From Andrena cerasifolii (taxonomy: Eukaryota > Arthropoda > Insecta > Hymenoptera > Andrenidae): a stretch of 64,000 nucleotides of DNA. The notes under the pieces were generated by a model. That model was given only the letters and a program-made list of their open reading frames with translations. It made no database searches and was not told the origin of the DNA. Below, piece by piece: positions 25,901-36,933 of the stretch; the stretch's first letter is position 1, and every line of letters begins with the position of its first letter. A program made the translations under genes and the position numbers. The DNA is taken from the NCBI RefSeq assembly GCF_050908995.1, contig NC_135122.1:17524501-17588500 (forward strand), given 5' to 3'.

Positions 25901-27779
25901 ATTCATTAATGATTCGAATTTAAGACGCACTTTTCTTCAAATCTTTTTTTTGAAATTAAAGTATGCCGTAGATTTGAGGCAACAGATTTCATTTTATAAA
26001 ATACTTGCAAACATTCTTTTTGAAAAGTGAAAGGCGATACTTTGAATTTCAGATGAACCTTAATTTTTAGTTCATAAATGTGTGATAAAACGCATGTGTT
26101 TTTTAATTAAGACGGTGTTTGTTATAAATTACTCCCCTAGTAATAATAGTATTCACATACAATAGGTACACTTTTTCGCAGATAGGTACACAAATATCTA
26201 CGTCTAACACATACAAAACACATAACACAACAATGTTAGGCAAGGATCAAGCACACAAAAATCTTTGCGACGAACTGATGCAAATTTCGAGAAGAATAAA
26301 TCAATCGTGTAAACAAACATATAAAAAAATCTTTATTCTCATTAATCAATAATGTCTGCGAAAATTATCTAGATTATACTTTGCTTTCATGTTGTGTCAC
26401 TAGCAGCATCCTTCTCGAGCATAGCGGAAATGAAGCCAGTGAAAGCTTTGCGGGTGCAGAACCATTTTCTTTCCACCAGGCAGTCCCTACTCGCGTATAA
26501 TACACGTGTGGACCAGAATTACTTTCAGAATAATTGAATTCGAATGAAATGGGCCGAGCTATCGAGCTGAAAATTGCAAATCAGAATATGGTTTCCAGAT
26601 TCTAATAAAATAGAAGAATTTATAATTGAAAAATTTTCTCGTCATAGCAATAAATGCATGAAAAATGAACGAAGCATTAAAAGTTTCAGAACAACTTTGT
26701 ACAATTCTGATAATCCTCGAAAATAACAAAACTGTTTAAAGGTTTGCAACTACTAGGGACTGCATAAATTAGTTGGATTTTTACTAGTTTTCTAAGATGC
26801 TGCAGAGATTGAAAGTGAAACGCTAAACAATCGAAAGGTTCTTAATGAAACACAGAACGGGAGCTATATATAGGTATGACTGAAAGATAAATATTACGGG
26901 AAATGTATGAAATATTAATCCACTCCATTGAATATTCCATAAAGCTTGACGGAAACGATATTCCCGATCAAGGTAAAACGTAATATGGGCACAGTGAAAT
27001 GACACACTGTCCCGATTTGCATAACGCGCGAGTATCGTTTTTCCGATCATTACAACAATTAAATCAAGTGTTTAAGTGGATCACCATAGCTTCGCAATTA
27101 CAAAATCCACGCGTGCGCAGCGTGGATTCTCCGATGATTCTTGGCGTTAAGTTCGATGAATGTCTACAATTATTATCACAAAAAATATGTACAATTAAAA
27201 TGCCATCGGTCTATCCCACCGGCAGGTACAAAATACTGAAAACGCAACTTCCCCTGGCAAATGAATATCCTAAGGAAAATTCGAATTTAATTACGCGACA
27301 TTAAAAGGAACTCCAGAAACGAAAAAGCTTTCACAGATTTACATTCGGACACTAATATTTTCCGAGATGCTCACCTTTCAGTTTGTAAATTAATTAATCT
27401 TAATAAACTTATTTTATTTCAATAAACTGATGTTTTAATATACTTCGCTATTAAAACCAAGTGTTTTATTTTAACTAGGTACTTAATTAAAATCCCTTTT
27501 GCCACTTCCTTGCCTTATCTTAAAATCACTTGAAGCCTCGAGACGTCAATCATTCTCCTTTCGCGGGATTATTGACTCAACGTTAAATTACATTTTTTAA
27601 TCTGATTCAAGGAATATTCGAACGTACGAAGCTGCACGAATAATCTAGCACAGAGAAACTTGACAAATAGTCTCGAGCTTACGAGGCAGGTGACATCAAT
27701 TTTACGTGATACTGGTGGCCTTCTATTTACTTTCTGTGCGCGGTATTTCACCGTTGCTGAAAATAAAGAAAGCTTTGCC

Positions 27780-28290
27780 GGGGCTGGATATCTATTAGAC
27801 ACCTATCGCTAGCCATTTTGTTCGGAACCATAAAATGCGGTTCGTAATATATTGCTTCGCAGCACGGTAGCTTTCCCACGGCTGTAATTTCCGGTCGGAG
27901 GACGCAGGAAATAATAAATTTTAAGATCGACCCGCGAGTTAATATTCAGATCACCGTAATGCAAATTCGGGGGCCCGATTAAATACACAGGGGTGGGGGG
28001 AGGGGGCAGACCGTCGAGATTGGATTGTTATTTGAAATCCTACGGCGAATTTATGATCCCGAGATGAAGCTGACTGCTCGGTTATTCCGTTTCCTTCGTA
28101 TTTACAGACGGGAAGAAGAATGCGCTTCTGGCGCAGCGTGGCCGTTCGCTGTTGTTTGCATTAATCGAGTGAAATATGGCGGACTGAAGATCAAAGCAAA
28201 CGAGGCCCCTTCACCTTCTCTGCAGTCTAAATTACGGTTTCTTCCGAGTCAAAAGTACATTTACTTTGCGTCAGGACAAATCTGATTACT
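27780..28290. other. GC-richer island in intron
   Basis: Moderately GC-rich with a purine run (ggggtggggggaggggg, about 27990-28006) and no recognisable coding sequence. Element B lies about 370 bp downstream. Confidence 0.25.
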
Positions 28291-28656
28291 TTAACGTAAA
28301 TCAGCTTCCTCGGAACAGTAGTGGAAGTTACGAGGACTGTATTATATCATTCGATTACTGGACGTTGCACTTTTGATAGAATCTGATGGTGATTGAAAAT
28401 CGAATTGAAGCACTCTGGATACAATCGTAACACAATTACTTTAAAGTTGAGTATTTTCTGTCTCGAAATAATTTCTGATAAAACAGAACGGATTTCGAAT
28501 ATTTAGAAAATTAAAAACAATATTAGCCCAAGTAGAAATATATTGTAGCTTTTCAAAATGAATGGTGATATTAAGAACTAAGGAAACTGCGCCGAGAATT
28601 ATTTAATATTTCTTCTATCAGCATGGATCAATTTATATATCCTTGTGCCATTTTAA

Positions 28657-28861
28657 TTAAGGGGTTACCTACCTTCCGGGAAATCAGTTGTAATTGTGCA
28701 ATAACTAAATATTTTTATACCAAAACATAATATAATAACCTGTTAAAGTGTCCTTCATCTGAATACAAAAGCCATTGCATAAAAATATGCATGTACTTTC
28801 TGAAATAAATTCCCAAAGATTCGATTCTTTTTCTACCTCCTGACGGTAGGTAACCCCTTAA
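28657..28861. mobile_element. TTAA-flanked miniature inverted-repeat element B
   Basis: TTAA (28657-28660 and 28858-28861) flanks a 197-bp element with perfect 13-bp ends, GGGGTTACCTACC and GGTAGGTAACCCC. The interior is AT-rich and non-coding. It is a piggyBac-type miniature element by target site and structure. Confidence 0.8.
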
Positions 28862-31061
28862 AGCCCTTTCAAAAGTCTACAAATAAGCGATTGTATGCCG
28901 TTGAACCAACGGGGCACATTCTAATTAACTGTAAAATTCATTGCAATGATATCTCCGCCCATTCTATGTTAAGAATGATCTATGATAAGATAATCAGGCA
29001 CTTCCTCGAAGTAACAAGGAAATGCAGCGATGTAACTTGTGTACAAATAGCTCAAGGAAAGCTATTATTAAATGCTGTCGTAGTGTAGCCTCAGGTGCGC
29101 CAATTTCTGCACTGCATTACCAACTCTGTTACACTGAATCCCAAAGCATACTACGACTTTGGAAGCACAGCCGGGCAATAAACAATTAGGAGAGACAAGG
29201 AAACGTAACTGAAACTACCCAGCAACTTATACGGTCCAAGGGAGCCTGAGTTCTCGGAAGCGCAAATTGATTTACTTTTCTGATGCAATTAGAATAGTTT
29301 GAACGGGTTTGATGCGCAAACTACGAATTTGTCTTCAATCAATTTCCATCCGCCTCGCGGCGGGGGACTGGATAAAAGAGTTGCCTATTGCTATGCTAGA
29401 GGCAAACAAGGAATGCAAATTGGATGATGGCGTTTGAAGAATTGTTAAAAATCAAAAAATATTTTTGTTGCTGTGTATACAGAAGGATGAAATTATTGGA
29501 ATGCCCAATTTGAATTCAGAGCCTGATCAACACGAGTAATGACACTTTATGTACAAGTACGAAAGGGGTAGAAGATGTGAAGATATAATTTTTATTATGA
29601 GTTTATTATCTTATCCTTCAACCTCCATTTAGACCGAGACAATTTCAATACGTTTTTACTGTAAAATGTAGATACTTCGTCAAATTGAATTAAACACATT
29701 TTCAAGTCGGTAATAGTTTTAGAAAATTCTTCCAAATTTGGAGAATAATAGAAGAAGCTGTAGATAGTAGAATTGTGATTCAAACTCTTAAGCAAAACTT
29801 TACTACAAATTCAACTTCCGTAATCGGGATAGATATTCTTTGAGATTTAAATTATTTTCTTAAATTTACCAAGTGTTTCATAAATATCAAGTAGCGGGGT
29901 TGTTTCGAAAATTCGGAGTAATTTAATTCTGCCATCACGCGTGTCCCAAAATGAGCTCTGCCCGGATTTTTCCTAATCTCGTTCAAACGCGGGAGAAATT
30001 GTGCCGCCGCGTAAACTAACACGACGTAGCTGTGAACTTTCATTGAGTTTAACTCCAGCTCCCGCGTAAATTAATCTGACGCGAAATTAATTAGCCGGCG
30101 CTTTGATAAATTAATACGCGACACGCTGTAAAACCGTGCACGCTGTTTCTACGGCCGCGCTTATTACGTCACATTATACACAAGTATACGAGCTACAGAC
30201 ACGGAGATACGTCTTTCATTCATTGGCTCTACTTACCTGGGAGCGTATCTTAGACGTTAATTAGACGTACTACTGTTCAACTTTGGTGGAAGGATGGATT
30301 AATGGCTTTAAACGACATCTCTTATTTATTTATTAAATATTTCTGTTTCAACACGTATCAGGTGCAAATGACACGTCACCATGAGATTAAATGTATTTTA
30401 TAATCCCCGAACTTTCTTCTGCGAAATAGTTGTTTCAAAGAACCGAAGTGATTTTAGGGGCCCTTGAGAAAAATTAAAATTATGGTCATGGGAACTTAAT
30501 GAACTTAAAATTGTACTCCCCTTTAAACAATATCTTCGGTATTAAGTTATAATAAAAAATGCAGATTTCATAGAAGAAGATTTAAGGAACATCTAATATC
30601 CCTGAGAAAAAAGTATTTTTGTGGAGCTCCTAATCAACCTACTCAATACTCATCGATTAAAAATTAGAACAAAACATTGAACCTCTACTTCCATTCTTCA
30701 TCACACTCTACCTCTAAATTACCCACAAACCCCTTACTTGCCCTCTGAGAATTGCAGCAAAGCGCATCACTACCCAACTCGCATCAAACAACGAAAATAA
30801 AACAAAGCGAAACACACCTGAGGACAAAGAAAATTCACTATTCAAGACTTCACCACCTTTCATTACTATCGATCCCTCCCCCGGGACCAGCAAAATTCAC
30901 TGCCCCGACTGGTTTGAACGGGGAGGTTGAATACCAACGTAGGAGAGGGTCGACTGCCTGGTGGTCGAACGAAGAAACATCGAGCAACGGTTAAACGAGG
31001 ACACAGCAAGGATGTCAGGCACCGTGGGTAAAGGTAAACGTGTGTGCTTTTTGTGACTCAC

Positions 31062-31250
31062 ATGGGAAGCTGACTGGAGGATGAGTCTGGGCGTTGTGCG
31101 CGTTATGGGGGTGCCTGGGGGTTGCGGTCCGTTGCCTGCAGAGGCACAGAACGGCCGCCGTGACCAGGCCCGCTATGCTCAGTACCAGAAAAACCAGGGC
31201 GACCGCGAACCAGGTCGTATGCATGCCCAGAATCGTCGATGCCTCGGAGT
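31062..31250 (-). CDS. Exon: transmembrane helix and proximal cytoplasmic tail
   Basis: The acceptor is GTTTGTTCTTTGTTGCAG and the donor is GTGAGTCAC. The exon is 189 bp: two bases completing an Asn codon, 62 codons and one base. A short linker (SEASTILGMHTT) leads into a hydrophobic helix of about 25 residues, starting WFAVALVFLVL and ending in VLCLC, followed by RQR. That is the normal stop-transfer charge pattern for a type I protein. The two cysteines at the inner membrane face could be palmitoylated (inference). The following tail is rich in His, Pro, Asn and Thr (PRHPHNAHNAQTHPPVSFP). Reading on past the donor would give a short unlikely tail ending at a stop near 31015, so splicing is the better model. 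Confidence 0.85.
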
Positions 31251-32754
31251 CTGCAACAAAGAACAAACCGTAGACGGGGCGAAGAAACTTGTTGGCCGGG
31301 GCCACCTCCCGCGCTTGTCAGAGTCGCGGGCGAAGCTTTTTCCGCGGGCTGCGTTGCATTACGTCCTGCCCGTCGCTCGTGCTACCGAAAAACTTAACGA
31401 GCATCGTCGAGGAACGCAAAGTGTTCTTCGCGTCGCTACTGAGGACAATGCACTCGCTCGATGCACTGCTCTGCGTTTGGGTGTGTGACTGCGAAACGGA
31501 AAGGAATCGTTGATGCGATGGTTTGTTTTTTTTATTTTTTATTTATTTGGTTCTTGCAGCGTCTAATGGTGAAGGTAGTTATGGTAACATTTTGCTGGCA
31601 GCATCTAGGACGGATGATTTTGTGATTGGGGTTTAAAGGGACTTGATTGGTAGTTGGGTTTTTTGTAGGGGTTGGTGCATGGGGGATGCTTTTTGTTTGG
31701 GTGTAGTTTCTCAAATTTAGTTTTAATTGATTTATTTGATAAGAGGTGGAGGATTTTAGGCAGGTTAAGATTAAATATTATAATGTGGTACAACTGAGGA
31801 TTTGATGAGTGATCAAGAATTTGGGGTAGGTTAGGACGTGATATTATAGTGTGCTTTATTCTCTTTTTTTTATTGAAAATGATGTTTTTTGTATTTTTAA
31901 ATTCCTGAATGAGATTTCGTCGAAAAGTGATTTTTAGATTTGTATTTATAGTTTATTGGAGATATACTTAAACAGACTAATCTCAATCTCTAATATGGAT
32001 AAAAATCTGTAATGATTCTAGAATCAGTAGCTTATTTCTCTATTTCAAAAAGAATTAATTTCTCTGTAAATTTTCACAACAATACCTTCCCCTATATTTG
32101 TCTCAGATGGCAAAACGTGATTTACTTAATTTGATAAATAAAACACTCAACCACTCTTTTGAACCCAGAGTAATATCAATAGTCTATAAGAATCGGGCTA
32201 GCATTGAAAAGCAATACATATTAGTATGTGAAAACACGAAATTCCTCATTTGCATTTGAGTGCAGAAACTTGTTATTCAATTATTATGCTGCAGAAAGCT
32301 ACGAGGGCCACATAAATATATCGGGGCTGGTTTCCAGAGAAGTAATGCATATTTGCAAACCAAAATGTTGTTTTCCGTTAAGAGTAATCTTGCCTCAACA
32401 AGGGTTTGCTTGAAACGCTCTGGGCTTTGCATGCTAATAGGATTTCTTTGATTCGTCTACTTCCGCGCGGCGTGTCGAAACGAATACTTCAATTTCACAT
32501 CGCCCAAGTTGGAATTGGCTTTGTACTGGACTCTAATTGAAACGCTGCCGTTTTCCACGGAACTGTTAACGGTTACTACAAAAGACCGCCTGAGAAATTA
32601 ATCTTTGAGTATGTCAAGTCCCGCGACGTGGAGTCAAATATTAATTAACCCTTTAAATCATTATATTTACTATTTCGTACTCTGAGGTATTATAACCACC
32701 TGGTATGAAAAAAATTATACAAAACATTATACAACGTTTCACCGATAAAGCATT

Positions 32755-33175
32755 ATCACTGTAAACTACGATAAGAAGAGATCGAGCGAAGAATACACGA
32801 CCAGCAACAGCGAGCAGGATAGCCAGCATCAAGGAGGTAGCGGACAGCCAGCTGTACACCAGCTAGCCGACCGCACGAACACCAAAGAGGCCCAGCCAAC
32901 ACCAGCTGACGTTCAGCGTGGGACGGAGGCCCCAATCAACCAACAGAGTCGACACCACCTTTGCAGAGCTGTGCCCCTGATCCTCGCCAGAAGATTGCCT
33001 TCCCGTTAATTCCCGCTAATCGATCGCCAATACCAATACAACATATTTAACTTCAATCCTTAGTAAGGAAACTGTACGAAGCCGATCGTACAGAGTATAT
33101 TGTAAACAATAGCATAGAAAAATAAAATATGAATTAATATAAGAATCTTGCTGTGGTCGCCGCTGGGAATCAAGC
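32755..33175 (+). mobile_element. Possible retroelement remnant (LTR-like)
   Basis: An open, Gln/Ser/Thr-rich stretch without a start codon runs from about 32755 to 33008 on the plus strand (for example EEYTTSNSEQDSQHQGGSG). An AT-rich segment with AATAAA near 33122 follows, then TGGTCGCCGCTGGGAATC, which resembles a tRNA-primer site. The composition differs from the surrounding intron. No protein domain is recognised and no terminal duplication was found, so this is a weak call. Confidence 0.25.
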
Positions 33176-33328
33176 AAAATAATGCGTTTTAGTCGCGAAG
33201 AAACAAACCTAAAGGGTGCAATGGATGAACGTGACTAAGTAGTAAACAAATTCTCAGATAAGAGCGATGAGAAGATTCTTCCTGGAAGATCCCAGGCTGA
33301 GGCTGTGGGATGGGGTCTCCCACCTAGG

Positions 33329-33348
33329 TATTTGTCACGTGACAAATA
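33329..33348. promoter_or_regulatory. 20-bp perfect palindrome with E-box GTCACGTGAC
   Basis: TATTTGTCACGTGACAAATA is its own reverse complement. The core GTCACGTGAC is the preferred palindromic site of bHLH-leucine zipper factors (MITF/TFEB/USF class) in known systems. It lies in the intron between the LDLa and transmembrane exons, just after an imperfect hairpin at about 33295-33328. Binding is inferred only. Confidence 0.4.
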
Positions 33349-33973
33349 TTATATTATTATATTATTACCACGCCAATCAATGTTCGCACTCTTAAAATAA
33401 TTAATGTTCTCTTACAAATAGTATTTTAAGTGACTATCCAAGTGACAGTGTACAAAAGTACGGAAAAAGATAATAAAAGTGTTGTTAACGTACTAACGAG
33501 TGAGTGAAGAATAAAATCTAAAGAATAAAATATTGTTAGTCCGCTACAAGTTTCAATAGTACGTTCCAAATTATATATTTAATTAATTTCTTATTAGTAT
33601 TTCCCGCTAAATTATTAATTCGCTGAAATATCCTTCATAAACAAACTTCGTACACAATAAATTGGAGTAACTTTTACTATTCATTTGCCAAATAAACAAT
33701 TTCAATATCATTCCATACCTCTCCTGATACTGACCACAAAACCGCTTATTTTAAAACGAGCTCACCTCAGAATTCTACCCAATTATCATTCCCTTTCAGT
33801 ACCTCAAATAAAAAAAAAATGAACTGAACGCTTTTACCACTTAAACCTTCTTCTCGAATTATCAAAGATTAATCACCCTCCCATTCAACCCCCAACAAGA
33901 TTCTCACAAACCAAAGCATGAATGGAGGCCTGCGGGGGTAGCCCAAATGAATCGCCGGGTAATTAGAACTTAC

Positions 33974-34096
33974 TGGCACAGAGGGTGGAGGTGGCCTCGT
34001 CGGAACCATCACCGCAGTGATTCACGCCGTCACAAAGGAGGTCCATCTCGATGCAGAACTCGTTCTGAGTACATCGAAAGTCCTTGCAGGTGTGCT
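33974..34096 (-). CDS. Exon: LDL-receptor class A (LDLa) module
   Basis: The acceptor is TTTCTCTTCCTTTCCAG and the donor is GTAAGTTC. The exon is 123 bp: two bases completing a Lys codon, 40 codons and one base. The peptide has the full six-cysteine LDLa spacing (HTCKDFRC, EFC, LLCDG, NHC, TLC) and the acidic calcium-binding signature CDGVNHCGDGSDE. This module folds around one calcium ion and is extracellular in known proteins. It directly follows the CUB half-domain and comes just before the membrane-helix exon, so it is the juxtamembrane module. No key residue of the calcium motif is missing. Overlapping plus-strand open frames here are shadows. Confidence 0.92.
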
Positions 34097-35546
34097 CTGG
34101 AAAGGAAGAGAAATTTGTGGGTTAAAAGCGGCACGAGCAGGCAGGGGGAACGCCGGTGAAAAACGGAAAAAGTATCGCGTGCAAGTACGTCGACCTTGCG
34201 AGGGGGTTACGCGCCCCTCGAGTCGAGGGCTCTCCGACAGGTGTCGGGGCTTCAACGACAGGCTAGTTTTCGAAACAACCCGCTCTTTTCGGCTCTGAAC
34301 TCTCCCCTAGGCAATTTTCGTCGCGTTTCTACTGCTGCTTGAATCTCCGTGACCCTTTTAAGCATTTCTATCGCGCGCTTTCTGAGGATCAGTGACGAAA
34401 TTCGACGAAAATCAGCTTCGAATTAGATGGGCAAGAACTGTGATGAATAATTGCATGTATGTAAATAGGAGTAATAAAGAGGTACCCCTAATTTTGGCTT
34501 ATGTGAAAAGTGTGGAGGGATGAATATATGCTAGCAGCTCAGGGGGTGAAGTTACGCATTAAAAAGGGGAATGAATGTGGATACTGTGTGCAGTGTGGTG
34601 AGTATAATTATTTGAATTTGCAGATTCAGCGTATAAAGTATTTTTCTTTAATAAGTGCTGAAAATATGCTCCCTCAGCTTAAATGCAAACGTTATACAAA
34701 CAAGTCTATGTCTTTTATACTGAAACGTTTCATAGGGTTCGTAGAAAAAAGAAGAGAAAATTCTAGAATTCATAAAAGAAAAAATTCCGTCAATAAAAGA
34801 CTGAAATTGCAAGGATCAGTGAAGGAACAAGCATCTTCCAGATGATCATTAACTTTTCAACAAATATTTCTTGCCAATTTCTAATTTCTTTTAACATACA
34901 TTCACCATTCTAACAATAAACCCGTAGAACAACAATGACGCGACCGTCAATGATTAGGAATTAATTTGCAATTCAGATTCTACGGGCACGATGTAGGTAA
35001 TTGTTCGTGAATGGAAACATCGCCCCGTGCAGTTAGCGAATGAGAATTAATTAGCTGCATTATAGGAAATGATTGTTCAAACAGCAGACCCGCATAACCG
35101 ATCAATGAAGAACAAATTTGAGTGGAACCTCACAACGACGAGGCTGTAAAACGATTAATTACTCAAGTCTGCATTTTGATGATTTACATCTGTCTTGGTG
35201 TACTTCCGCCTGGTTTCATACGAAATTTCTGTGCATCTACTTGGGTTAGAGGAAACGAATTAATCCTATTCACGCGATCAGCCATGATTACACCCATACA
35301 TTAATATTAATGGCAATATTGGCGACTATATTAATATTAACAAACGATTCGAATAATTAGTTCGGTGTCGCTATTGTTGACTACAGAATTGTTAATATTA
35401 ACCCATTTGGCGCATACAACTCATTGTCATTAACATAGATCTCATTACTAAGTCCCTATTTCCTATCATCAAATGAAAAAACCATTTGAACACCCACAAA
35501 TTTCTTTTCATTTTTCACTAAAATTAAATGGAGGTATAAAATTTGT

Positions 35547-35720
35547 TATAATTTATATAAAGTTTAATTGGAGATTGAATAATTTAATAAACTATATTAA
35601 AATTTAATTGTAGGTTCAAAAGTTTATATAATTTATGCAAGGTTTAATTGAAAATTGAATAATTTGATAAATTATATTGAAATTTAATTGTAGATTTAAA
35701 ACTTTTTATAATTTCTGTGA
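35547..35720. repeat. 80-bp AT-rich tandem repeat, just over two copies
   Basis: The anchor tataattt recurs at 35547, 35627 and 35707, and units share gtttaattg, attgaataattt, aatttaattgtag and tt(c/t)aaaa blocks. Non-coding. Confidence 0.7.
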
Positions 35721-35859
35721 GGCATTCAAGGCATTCAGATACAGTAAAGATTTACGACCCATATTTAAATTGTGTAAAATCATACGAGGTTCCATTGGAA
35801 GATGGATCCCTGGTTCTTTTATACACAAACTTCCCGCAACTCAATAAAATCGAATTTAT

Positions 35860-36470
35860 TTTCCTTCGCGATGGCCACTCAGAAGTTCGCTGTAATACGA
35901 GGAATACAGGCTGGCCGATTATTCTTGGTCGTAGGGAACGCGGACGATAGGGCCCATAACTTTGCCCGATCATAACAAAGTAATCGATAAAGGTGGATGA
36001 GGATGGGGGAGGCAGCGATTCCTCTCGTCCCGGTTCGCAATTATAACTCTCGGGGGTGGTCCAGGATCGAAGGTAATAAAACGAGAAACGGAGGGTTAAA
36101 GGATTGGCGTGAGAGAAATGGCTGGATGGGACCGAAGAAAAAGCGCGAGCCAGCGTCGCGACGGCTTGGAAAACGTAATTTTCTATAATTTAATAGTTGA
36201 AATTCTTTTCCCCTTTATCTGCCCTCTTCCACCAGCTCGGCCAGACTGGAGGCGCTCGCGGAACGGGAAAGGAGAGGAGCGAGCGAAACGGTGCGTTTCG
36301 TCGTGATTAAAAAGGGACCAGCTCGGCTGTAAATCGTTCGCGATATACCGTTCGATGAAATGAATCTACCTGTCGCCAGGACTTACGATGGAATAATTCC
36401 CGATGCCTCGTATTCTATTAGTACCTTTCCCCGTCCGAGTTATGGGCATTGTTAGAACGAGTTTTAGATG
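35860..36470. other. GC-richer island in intron
   Basis: Contains CpG-rich blocks and purine-rich stretches. Short open frames on the plus strand have lysine- and arginine-rich translations with no domain. Confidence 0.25.
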
Positions 36471-36730
36471 CTGGCCTAAGATGAACTTCGAATGGCTGGC
36501 GTGGTCTTTCGGAACTTCCGCAGTAAAATATCAGTGACACGGATTTATCTTCGACTATCTGCAAGGGGCTCGATTCCTTGGAGCACGTACTTGATTGATT
36601 TTATTGTCCGCGAAGTACTTGAATACTTGGATTTCTACGCTACGCTACCAGTGCTAGTCACTGGTATTCTATATTTCGTAATAGCGCGTGTTGTTTTATT
36701 GCCATCACTGAAAGTACTAAAGTACCTAAT

Positions 36731-36933
36731 GACTAAATCACTGGCGCACCCAGAGGGGAGCCAAGGGGTCTCTTTTTCTTTGTAAAAAGAAAAGAAAACT
36801 GGATTTCTTTCTTTAAATGAATTTTTATAATCACCTACTGAATTCTATTAAATTTGCATTAGAAATATTTGTATCCTTTCAACTTGCCCCCCCCCCCTCA
36901 GGATTAAATCCTGAGTGCGCCCCTGGACTAGAT
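36731..36933. mobile_element. hAT-type miniature element with 8-bp target duplication
   Basis: A 187-bp element (36739-36925) has inverted ends CACTGGCGCACCCAGAGGGG and, read from the other end, CAGGGGCGCACTCAGG. The flanks are gactaaat on the left and gactagat on the right, an 8-bp duplication with one mismatch, as hAT elements make. A cytosine run (about 36887-36897) and an open AT-rich middle are present. No transposase. Confidence 0.75.

Larger units (their letters stand above)
1542..31061 (-). other. Large intron of the CUB/LDLa gene, containing the lipase
   Basis: This interval lies between the transmembrane exon and the probable tail exon. Apart from the lipase I see no coding exon. 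It is mainly AT-rich with GC-richer islands (listed separately), two TTAA-flanked miniature elements and one 450-bp foldback element. The stretches 5100-6370, 7030-9900, 12080-16800, 18080-20890, 22970-27770, 28870-29870 and 30200-30990 contain nothing I can name apart from scattered short repeats. If the tail exon belongs to another gene, this is intergenic DNA. Confidence 0.5.
31251..33973 (-). other. Intron between LDLa and transmembrane exons
   Basis: This 2.7-kb GT-AG intron has strong sites at both ends and consistent phase. It holds an LTR-like remnant (about 32755-33175) and a 20-bp perfect palindrome (33329-33348). The rest is AT-rich with no recognised content. Confidence 0.8.
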
